In this document: piece after piece, positions 7,725 to 14,651 of the stretch
How positions within the stretch are numbered: the first letter of the stretch is position 1
Layout of the letters: each line of letters opens with the position of its first letter
Source of the DNA: Propionispora sp. 2/2-37
Lineage (GTDB): Bacteria > Bacillota > Negativicutes > Propionisporales > Propionisporaceae
Direction of reading: 5' to 3'
DNA length: 64,000 bases
NCBI RefSeq assembly: GCF_001298735.1
Contig: NZ_CYSP01000018.1
Coordinates: 17,296 to 81,295 of the forward strand
The notes under the pieces: generated by a model
Seen by the model: only the letters and a program-made list of their open reading frames with translations
Database searches by the model: none
Told to the model about the DNA's origin: nothing
Made by a program: the position numbers and the translations under genes

Positions 7725-8879
7725 ATGACAAACTATGATGTAAAAACAAGCAGTGAAAAAGATGCAACACAGGTATTTATTGCCACTTCTCTGGCAGAAA
7801 AAAAAGCAATCTATCATTTTCGTTATCAAATCTATATCGAAGAAATGTCAAAAAATATCATGGATGCAGATTATGGTAGAAAGTTACTACAGGATGAACT
7901 GGATGAATGGGCTGTTCTGCTATACGCCCAAACTGGAACGGAAATTATAGGAACAGCACGGATCAATATTGGAACTTTACATACCTTCCCTAAAATCGTA
8001 ACAGATTATTTATTTCTGTCTGCGTTTCAAAATTGCCCTAACGAGACCGACCAGCAATTTGCTTTCCTAACAAAATTAATGGTTGCTCCTGCCTACAGAA
8101 GTTCCCCTGTCTTATATCTTTTGGTTAGCAAATGCTATGAGTATTGCTGCGCCAATCAAGTACAGTTTGGATTTGGCATTTGCAATTTACACCTAGCCCG
8201 TCTTTATGAGCAAATGGGATTCCATCGTTACACAAAAAATTATTTTTTCCCAGGCTATGGCTTACAACTGCCACTTGTTATGCTTGCTGATGACATCCAA
8301 CACTTCCGCAACGTACGTTCCCCGCTTTACCGTATAGCACGAAAAAGAAGCAATTTGAACAACCAGGCAATTGAATGGTTTCACAACAAATTCACCAGAC
8401 AATCCGGCGTAATTAACAGTCAATTGATCACGGAAGAAGACCTATGGTCCATACTTTGCGAACGTCTACGCCGTTCTCCCAAAGAAGCAATTGCTTTATT
8501 AGGCGCTCTCTCGGATGCAGAGGCAAAAAAATTTCTGCACTCTTGCAGCAGCTATATCCATTGCGCTGCCGGTGATCTGATCACCACACAGGGAGAAATC
8601 AGCTACACCTATAATCTTCTGATTTCCGGCACCTTAAAATCGCAGACCTTTCAAAACCCGGCCAAAGAATATACTTTGCCCGGACAACATTTCGGCGCCA
8701 ACGGTCTGACGGCACAAAACAAGCATACGGAAGACATCGTTGCCACCAAGCCCTCCGACATACTGGTATTATCGGGAATGGCTTTTCAACGCTTCTTCCA
8801 TGCTTATCCGGAAATCGCCCACAAAATTGTCTATCATCTGACACAGTTAGCCCGTAACCGGTTGAGACAAAAAAAATAA
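7725..8879 (+). CDS. GNAT acyltransferase (N-acyl amino acid synthase-like) with C-terminal cNMP-binding-type domain
   Basis: 384 residues. Residues about 15-200 form a GNAT domain of the branch that includes FeeM-type N-acyl amino acid synthases and autoinducer synthases: the FRYQIYIEEM start, DELDEWA, GTARIN, the KLMVAPAYRS acyl-CoA loop, and a closing segment QMGFHRYTKN...PGYGLQLPLVML. Residues about 265-384 are a CRP-like beta-roll (GDLITTQGE, LLISGTL, PGQHFGANGLT) without a DNA-binding helix-turn-helix. The phosphate cassette is not canonical: FGAN replaces FGE and the PRxA arginine is missing, so the ligand may not be cAMP. Mycobacterial Pat has the same two domain types in the opposite order. 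Ribosome site AAAGGAG. The product is unknown. Confidence 0.75.
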   Translation: MTNYDVKTSSEKDATQVFIATSLAEKKAIYHFRYQIYIEEMSKNIMDADYGRKLLQDELDEWAVLLYAQTGTEIIGTARINIGTLHTFPKIVTDYLFLSAFQNCPNETDQQFAFLTKLMVAPAYRSSPVLYLLVSKCYEYCCANQVQFGFGICNLHLARLYEQMGFHRYTKNYFFPGYGLQLPLVMLADDIQHFRNVRSPLYRIARKRSNLNNQAIEWFHNKFTRQSGVINSQLITEEDLWSILCERLRRSPKEAIALLGALSDAEAKKFLHSCSSYIHCAAGDLITTQGEISYTYNLLISGTLKSQTFQNPAKEYTLPGQHFGANGLTAQNKHTEDIVATKPSDILVLSGMAFQRFFHAYPEIAHKIVYHLTQLARNRLRQKK

Positions 8880-8888
8880 CCTTATGAA

Positions 8889-8931
8889 AACAGCCCCGTT
8901 TTTAAGCGATTAAGCTAAAAACGGGGCTGTT
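8889..8931. terminator. bidirectional terminator
   Basis: A perfect 16-bp stem (AACAGCCCCGTTTTTA with TAAAAACGGGGCTGTT) between converging genes; a short T run follows on the minus strand. It ends both the acyltransferase and the binding-protein genes. Confidence 0.85.
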
Positions 8932-8943
8932 CCCTGGAAACCA

Positions 8944-10110
8944 CTACGGCTTAACCGTAGCCTTATACATCTGTTTACCGTCTTTCATTTCAATGATAAC
9001 AGCGCTTTTTACCGCATCATGAGTGCTGTTGAAGGTGGTCGACCCGGTAATTGCCGGGTAATCCTTCGTTGCTGCCAAGGCCTCGCGTATTTTAGCCGGC
9101 TCGGTGCTATTGGCCCGTTTGATGGCGTCAATCAGAATGTTGGCTGCATCATAACCAAGGACTGCGATAGCATCCGGTACCTGGCCATATTCCTTCTTAT
9201 AGGCTTCCACAAAGGCCTGTGAAGCCGGGCTGGTATCTTCTACAGAGTAATGATTGGTAAAATACGTATTGTTTAACGCGGCAGGAGTTGCTACTTCCAC
9301 CAGTTTGGGCGAATCCCAGCCGTCACCGCCGACAATGGGTACCGTAATGCCCAGTTCACGGGCTTGTTTCACGATCTTGCCGACTTCCTCATAATAACCG
9401 GGAACATAAATCACTTCCGGGTTCAATGCTTTGATCTTTGTTAAAATGGTTTTAAAATCCTGGTCTTTCTGCAGATAAGCTTCTTCCGCCAAAATACTGC
9501 CGCCACCTTTAGTGAACGCCTCCTTAAAGAACGCCGACAGTCCTTTGCTGTAATCACTGCTGCTGTCAACCAAAATGGCCGCCTGATGCAGCTTTAAGGT
9601 ATTTAAAACAAAGTTGGCACCGACAGTCCCTTGAAAAGGATCAATAAAACAAACACGGAAAGTGTACTCCTTCACCTTTCCCGATTCTTCGTCAACAGTA
9701 ACTTTGGGATTGGTCGCACCGACAGCCAGAAAAGGAATCTGGCTGGATTCAGCCACGCTGGAAGCGGCAATTGCATTTGAGCTGGCAAATATGCCGGTAA
9801 CCGCAACCACCTGATCCTGGGTCGTCAACTTCGTCATGGCATTGGCCGACTCGGACGGCTCGCTCTTATTGTCGGCAATCACCGCCTGTATTTGTTTTCC
9901 AAGCACACCGCCTTTGGCATTGGCTTCTTTAATTGCCATGGCAGCTCCATTTGCCGCCGAAGTGCCCAGTGTCGCGTTGCCACCGGTCAGTTCATTTAAT
10001 ACCCCGATTTTGATATCATCGGATTTGGCACCGCCGCAGCCGGCAAAAGCACCTGCCAGAATAACTAATGCCAGCATTACAGCCAACAACCGCCAACCTT
10101 TGAAATTCAT
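8944..10110 (-). CDS. periplasmic amino-acid-binding lipoprotein (LivJ-type)
   Basis: 388 residues. Lipoprotein signal with lipobox AFAGC (Cys25), then a type I periplasmic binding fold of the Leu/Ile/Val family: IKIGVLNELTGGNATLG, AAMAIKEANAKGGVLGKQI, and VAVTGIFASSNAIAASS. It would bind a small amino acid or amide outside the cytoplasmic membrane for an ABC importer. No permease or ATPase genes adjoin it. A glycine riboswitch in its leader suggests that the ligand, or the regulated process, involves glycine; this is inference. Ribosome site AGGGGAG before ATG. Confidence 0.9.
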   Translation of the reverse strand: MNFKGWRLLAVMLALVILAGAFAGCGGAKSDDIKIGVLNELTGGNATLGTSAANGAAMAIKEANAKGGVLGKQIQAVIADNKSEPSESANAMTKLTTQDQVVAVTGIFASSNAIAASSVAESSQIPFLAVGATNPKVTVDEESGKVKEYTFRVCFIDPFQGTVGANFVLNTLKLHQAAILVDSSSDYSKGLSAFFKEAFTKGGGSILAEEAYLQKDQDFKTILTKIKALNPEVIYVPGYYEEVGKIVKQARELGITVPIVGGDGWDSPKLVEVATPAALNNTYFTNHYSVEDTSPASQAFVEAYKKEYGQVPDAIAVLGYDAANILIDAIKRANSTEPAKIREALAATKDYPAITGSTTFNSTHDAVKSAVIIEMKDGKQMYKATVKP

Positions 10111-10164
10111 GTTAAACTCTCCCCTTTGTTCTTAAAAATTCTTTTATGATTCCCTGCTATGAAT

Positions 10165-10200
10165 CATAAAATAAAAGAGTCAAATCATAGATTTGACTCT
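10165..10200 (-). terminator. riboswitch-linked intrinsic terminator in the leader
   Basis: Minus strand: an 11-bp stem (AGAGTCAAATC with GATTTGACTCT), 3-nt loop, then TTTTATTTTA. It lies between the glycine aptamer and the ribosome site of the binding-protein gene, so it is probably the expression platform: the transcript either ends here or continues, depending on glycine. Confidence 0.8.
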
Positions 10201-10243
10201 GAAGAACACCACAAGGCATCGAACCGGCGATAAAACCAAAATG

Positions 10244-10338
10244 CCTGCTCTGTCCTTTTGCCTGAGAGTTTCACCGGCTGACAACCGGTTTGCCCCTTCG
10301 GCGCCCTGTATCTGTTACAGGGGCTCTCCAGAGTTCCA
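10244..10338 (-). promoter_or_regulatory. glycine riboswitch, single aptamer
   Basis: On the minus strand the conserved glycine aptamer elements occur in order: CTCTGGAGAG, the GCGCCGAAGGGGCAA internal element, and AAACTCTCAGGCAAAAGGACAGAG split across the 3' side; CTCTG and CAGAG close the P1 stem (10329-10333 with 10248-10252). I see only one full aptamer, not the usual tandem pair, so it is a singleton type. Its terminator follows about 45 bases on, in front of the amino-acid-binding lipoprotein gene. The family call is secure from the conserved core. Confidence 0.92.
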
Positions 10339-10344
10339 TCACTT

Positions 10345-10820
10345 TGCGATAATTACCGGAAAAATACAAACTGCATCTGGCAATGTTTCGCAAACTTCAT
10401 ATGGATACATATTAAATTACAATACAGTTATATATAATAATACCGATTCCAGGGTATTGTCAATACTTAATTCATATATTTTTTTATTCATCCGTTTTTA
10501 AATCATACTACCTTCAGTACATACCTGACACCATCCGCGCCAATAGCCAACACACATGCCTATGACCGGTTACTAAATAAAAAGCCTTCTTTAAAAATAA
10601 TGGATAAAAATTGAAATTAATGTTTTTTCGTGATACGATACACTCAAAGGATAAAATCTTTACATACAAACGGCTAGTCTTAACTGGCAGCCAATCGTAT
10701 ATACCAGTGTCTTGACCATGTTGGACTTTAATTTTAAGACGAGGCAAAATAGTAAGGATAAGGAAGCGACGACGACGCATACGGAAAGGGTCTGCTAGGA
10801 GGCGCTGACGCAGTAATTTA
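10345..10820. other. intergenic stretch without recognised genes
   Basis: About 475 bases between the riboswitch and the zwf promoter. The promoter of the riboswitch transcript must lie in its left part; I could not fix it. The remainder has open frames without ribosome sites or family features. The segment 10720-10830 is G/A-rich and does not look like coding sequence; it could be a dispersed extragenic repeat, which a genome-wide nucleotide search would show. Confidence 0.4.
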
Positions 10821-10825
10821 CCATT

Positions 10826-10853
10826 TTGACCGTCATCAAGCTTACATTATAAT
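10826..10853 (+). promoter_or_regulatory. sigma-A type promoter of the zwf operon
   Basis: TTGACC at 10826-10831, 16-bp spacer, TATAAT at 10848-10853; predicted transcription start near 10860, 27 bases before the zwf ATG. Confidence 0.75.
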
Positions 10854-10886
10854 GTGGTTAAGGTACTAGGCAAAGGAGTTGATAGC

Positions 10887-12398
10887 ATGGGCAGAGAGCG
10901 AAATGTAGACCCGGTCATCATTGTTATTTTTGGCGCATCCGGCGACTTAACCGCCCGTAAGGTTCTTCCGGCGCTGTATAACTTGTTTCTGGATGATTTT
11001 CTTCCATCCCAGTACGCCATTCTTGGTGTTTCCCGCACCGGCTTCAGCGACGAGGCCTTTCGTGACCATCTGCGTTCAGGAGTGGAAAAATACTCCCGCC
11101 GCGGCATGCCGAATGACGAACAGTGGAATGAATTTGCCGGTAACATACGCTATATGCAGGCCGAGTATGATGATCCGGCCCTCTACCATAAACTCATCGG
11201 TCTGCCGGATGAAACCTGGAGTACCCCGCCTAATATTATATTTTACCTGGCCACCCCGCCCAATCTGTTCCCCCTAATCATTAACCAGCTAGGCCAATTC
11301 TCCAATCTGCGCGGTGATGTCCGCTACCGGATTGTAATTGAAAAACCCTTTGGCCGCGACCTGCTGTCGGCCCGTAAACTCAACAACCAGTTGACACAGG
11401 CTTTTGAAGAACGGCAAATCTACCGCATCGACCATTACCTTGGCAAAGAAACGGTGCAGAACATTTTAGCCTTCCGGTTCGGCAACGCAGTATGGGAACC
11501 GATCTGGAACCGCAACTTCATCGACCATATTCAGATCACCGTAGCCGAACAAATCGGTATTGGCCGTCGCGGCGGCTACTACGAAACCGCCGGAGCCCTC
11601 CGGGATATGATGCAGAACCATCTTATGCAGCTATTGTGTTTTATGGCCATGGAACCGCCTACCTCTTTCCATGCAGACGAAATCCGCAACAAAAAAGTTG
11701 ATGTCATGCATGCCATTCGCTTGATATCCCAGGAAGAAGTCCCACGCTACGCTGTCCGCGGACAATACGGCGAAGGGGTTCTGGACGGCAAAAGGGTTCC
11801 CTCTTACCGGATGGAAGTCGGCGTACGCGCCGCTTCCAACACCGAAACATTCGCCGCCTTGAAGCTGTTTATCGACAACTGGCGCTGGCAGGGCGTACCT
11901 TTTTACTTGCGTACAGGCAAACGGATGCCGGCCCGCGTCTCCGAAATATCGCTGCAATTCCGGCCGGTGCCGCACCATCCCTTTTCTCATCTCAATACAC
12001 AGTTATTTCAGCCCAACCGTCTGGTTATCCAAATCGAGCCTAATGAGGGCATAGTACTGCGCACCCAGGCCAAAGAACCGGGCTTGGGCATGAAACTTAA
12101 ACAGGTCGACATGCATTATTCCTATCGGGAAGTCTTCCATACCGAATCACCTGATGCCTACGAAACCCTGCTTGTTGATATTATGCGCAACGATCCTGCG
12201 CTGTTTATGCGCGCCGATCAGGTGGAAGCGGCCTGGGCGGTTCTCACACCCATACTGGAAGTCTGGCAAAACAATCAGGAGTTGAACTTTCCTAACTATC
12301 AACCCGGACAATGGGGACCGCCGGAAGCGGAACATTTGATCGCCCAGGACCGTCGCACCTGGCTGTCACCGGTCTGCCTGGAGCCCAAGAGAGGATGA
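10887..12398 (+). CDS. zwf: glucose-6-phosphate 1-dehydrogenase
   Basis: 503 residues, normal length. It oxidises glucose 6-phosphate to 6-phosphogluconolactone, the first step of the oxidative pentose phosphate route. The NAD(P) motif GASGDLTARK is near the N terminus and the substrate/catalytic motif RIDHYLGKE is intact; IEKPFGRDL also fits. The ATG at 10887 follows AAAGGAG at proper distance; an upstream GTG in frame at 10854 would lie inside the promoter. First gene of zwf-pgl-gnd, with a 6-base gap to pgl. Confidence 0.97.
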   Translation: MGRERNVDPVIIVIFGASGDLTARKVLPALYNLFLDDFLPSQYAILGVSRTGFSDEAFRDHLRSGVEKYSRRGMPNDEQWNEFAGNIRYMQAEYDDPALYHKLIGLPDETWSTPPNIIFYLATPPNLFPLIINQLGQFSNLRGDVRYRIVIEKPFGRDLLSARKLNNQLTQAFEERQIYRIDHYLGKETVQNILAFRFGNAVWEPIWNRNFIDHIQITVAEQIGIGRRGGYYETAGALRDMMQNHLMQLLCFMAMEPPTSFHADEIRNKKVDVMHAIRLISQEEVPRYAVRGQYGEGVLDGKRVPSYRMEVGVRAASNTETFAALKLFIDNWRWQGVPFYLRTGKRMPARVSEISLQFRPVPHHPFSHLNTQLFQPNRLVIQIEPNEGIVLRTQAKEPGLGMKLKQVDMHYSYREVFHTESPDAYETLLVDIMRNDPALFMRADQVEAAWAVLTPILEVWQNNQELNFPNYQPGQWGPPEAEHLIAQDRRTWLSPVCLEPKRG

Positions 12399-12404
12399 TG
12401 GACG

Positions 12405-13130
12405 ATGATTAACGTTTACGCCGATCCCAGAGAGTTATGTTTAGCTGCTGCCGAGCTATTTACCAGTCAGGCCTTAACTGCCATCAGTAAAAGGGGGGAT
12501 TTCCGGGTTGCGCTCTCCGGTGGTTCGACCCCGCGTCAATTATATGAAGAGCTGGCCAAACCGTTTTGGCGGGACCGGATCAACTGGGAGAAAGTTCTCA
12601 TTTTCTGGGGGGATGAACGCCATGTCCCAGCCGGTGATGCGCTCAGCAATCAAAATATGACCCGGAAAGCCTTGCTCGATCATATCCCTATTCCGGCCGG
12701 CAATATTTTTCCCATTCCTTTTGCCGAGTCGGCTGATGCCGCCGCCAGACAATATGAAACTACCCTGCACAAACTTTTTCCTGACCTGCCCGTTTTTGAT
12801 CTGGTGCTGCTGGGACTGGGTGAAGATGGGCATACAGCCTCCCTTTTCCCGGGAAATAAAGTCTTAAAGGAGCAAACCCGCTGGGTTTGCTCCGCCCGCC
12901 CACTAAGCGGCGGACCGGAACGGGTTACATTAACATACCCGGTTATCAACCAGGCAGCCAGCATCTGTTTTTTAGTAACAGGAAGCAACAAAGCCGGCAT
13001 CGTCCGGCAAATTATGGAAGGAAACGGCTCGGCTGTCTCTTATCCGGCGCAAAAAATCTCCCCGGTTAACGGGCAGCTCACCTGGCTGCTTGATCAGGCG
13101 GCTGCCGCCTGTCTGGAATCACCAAAATAG
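12405..13130 (+). CDS. pgl: 6-phosphogluconolactonase
   Basis: 241 residues, DevB/SOL family. It hydrolyses 6-phosphoglucono-1,5-lactone made by Zwf. Diagnostic motifs: ALSGGSTPRQLYEEL near the N terminus, WGDERHVP, and LLGLGEDGHTASLFPG in the middle. GAGGATG serves as ribosome site. Tight spacing to both neighbours shows one operon and completes the three-enzyme path to ribulose 5-phosphate. Confidence 0.96.
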   Translation: MINVYADPRELCLAAAELFTSQALTAISKRGDFRVALSGGSTPRQLYEELAKPFWRDRINWEKVLIFWGDERHVPAGDALSNQNMTRKALLDHIPIPAGNIFPIPFAESADAAARQYETTLHKLFPDLPVFDLVLLGLGEDGHTASLFPGNKVLKEQTRWVCSARPLSGGPERVTLTYPVINQAASICFLVTGSNKAGIVRQIMEGNGSAVSYPAQKISPVNGQLTWLLDQAAAACLESPK

Positions 13131-13165
13131 TCCAAAACGATATTGTTCGGTAAGGAGGATTCATC

Positions 13166-14593
13166 ATGTCAAAACACTATGCTATCGGTGTCATCGGCTT
13201 GGCTGTAATGGGGCAAAATCTGGTCCTGAACATGGCAGGTAAGGGATTTTCAGTTGCTGTTTATAACCGAACCATCAGCAAAGTAGATGATTTTCTCTCC
13301 AGCCAGCCGCCGGGAATCCCTGTCGGCGGAGCTCACTCAGCTGAACAATTGGTTGCCATGCTGTCAAAACCCCGGAAGATTATGTTGATGGTCAAGGCTG
13401 GAGAAGCGGTTGATGCCATGATTGACGAACTGCTGCCCTATCTGGAGCCAGGCGATATTTTGATTGACGGGGGCAACTCGTTCTTCGCCGACAGCCAGCG
13501 GCGTTTTACACAGTTGGCCAAAAAAGGTGTCCGTTTCGTCGGCATGGGTGTATCCGGCGGCGAAGAAGGCGCACTGCATGGCCCCAGTCTCATGCCCGGT
13601 GGCGACAGGTCCGCCTACCGTGAAATTGAACCCATTTTCACCACCATCGCCGCCCAGGTGGCGGATGGCCCCTGCTGCGCTTACGTGGGGCCGGACGGAG
13701 CCGGGCATTATGTAAAAATGGTGCATAACGGCATCGAATACGGTGATATGCAATTAATCAGCGAAGCCTACTATATCCTTAAAAAAGTGCTGAATCTAAA
13801 GGCTGAAAAATTGCATGAAGTATTTTCCATTTGGAATGAGGGGGACTTGAATTCCTATTTAATCGAAATCACCAGAGACATCTTTTTGCAAAAAGATGAA
13901 CTCACCGGGAAACCGCTGATTGATCTGATACTCGATAAAGCCGGCCAAAAAGGAACCGGTAAATGGACTTCACAAAGCGCTCTGGAATTGGGGGTTGCCG
14001 TCCCCACCATCACCGAAGCCGTGTTTGCCCGCTGCATGTCGGCCTATAAAGAAGAGAGACAGGAAGCCGCTAAATTACTGCCAGGTCCGGAAATTCATTA
14101 CCTTGGCGACCGACACGCCTTGCTTGATGCCATCCATGACGCCCTCTATGCATCCAAAATTTGTTCTTACGCCCAGGGTTTTGCCCTGCTGAAAGCAGCC
14201 AGTGAAACTTACGGCTGGAAGTTAAATTATGGGGATATAGCCCTGCTCTGGCGCGGCGGCTGCATTATCCGGGCACAATTTTTAGACCGGATCAAGGAAG
14301 CTTTTACTGCCAACCCCGCATTGCCAAATCTTCTCCTGTCACCGTACTTCCGTAACATCTTAGCCCGCGTTCAGGACAACTGGCGGCTGGTGATCAGCAC
14401 CTGCAAAGAACTAGGCATCCCCACACCGGCTTTTAGCGCTTCATTAGACTATTATGACAGCTACCGCCAGACCGTATTGCCGGCCAATCTGCTGCAGGCG
14501 CAACGCGACTATTTCGGCGCCCATACCTACGAACGCATTGACCGGCCCGGCAGTTTTCACACCGAATGGCTGAAAACGGATAAAAACAAATAA
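13166..14593 (+). CDS. gnd: 6-phosphogluconate dehydrogenase, decarboxylating
   Basis: 475 residues, the long homodimeric form. It oxidises and decarboxylates 6-phosphogluconate to ribulose 5-phosphate with NADP. Rossmann motif GLAVMGQNL at residues about 10-18, substrate loop GMGVSGGEEGALHGPS, and the catalytic KMVHNGIEYGDMQ helix are intact, as is the C-terminal RAQRDYFGAHTYERID segment (AQRDYFGAH). AAGGAGG precedes the ATG. Last gene of the zwf operon, ended by a strong hairpin. Confidence 0.97.
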   Translation: MSKHYAIGVIGLAVMGQNLVLNMAGKGFSVAVYNRTISKVDDFLSSQPPGIPVGGAHSAEQLVAMLSKPRKIMLMVKAGEAVDAMIDELLPYLEPGDILIDGGNSFFADSQRRFTQLAKKGVRFVGMGVSGGEEGALHGPSLMPGGDRSAYREIEPIFTTIAAQVADGPCCAYVGPDGAGHYVKMVHNGIEYGDMQLISEAYYILKKVLNLKAEKLHEVFSIWNEGDLNSYLIEITRDIFLQKDELTGKPLIDLILDKAGQKGTGKWTSQSALELGVAVPTITEAVFARCMSAYKEERQEAAKLLPGPEIHYLGDRHALLDAIHDALYASKICSYAQGFALLKAASETYGWKLNYGDIALLWRGGCIIRAQFLDRIKEAFTANPALPNLLLSPYFRNILARVQDNWRLVISTCKELGIPTPAFSASLDYYDSYRQTVLPANLLQAQRDYFGAHTYERIDRPGSFHTEWLKTDKNK

Positions 14594-14604
14594 CATTCGG
14601 CACC

Positions 14605-14646
14605 AAAAAAGCTGACAGGCGGATTCATCCCCTGCCAGCTTTTTTT
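14605..14646. terminator. bidirectional terminator between gnd and the M16 peptidase gene
   Basis: AAAAAAGCTG...CAGCTTTTTTT, stem with one unpaired base (GCTGACAGG against CCTGCCAGC) between converging genes, with A and T runs on the two sides so that it works in both directions. Confidence 0.88.
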
Positions 14647-14651
14647 CGTGT

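Noticed and set aside
10514..10780. Minus-strand open frame of 88 codons, Arg-rich start
   Set aside because: No ribosome site, odd composition and no motif; more likely part of an extragenic repeat than a gene.
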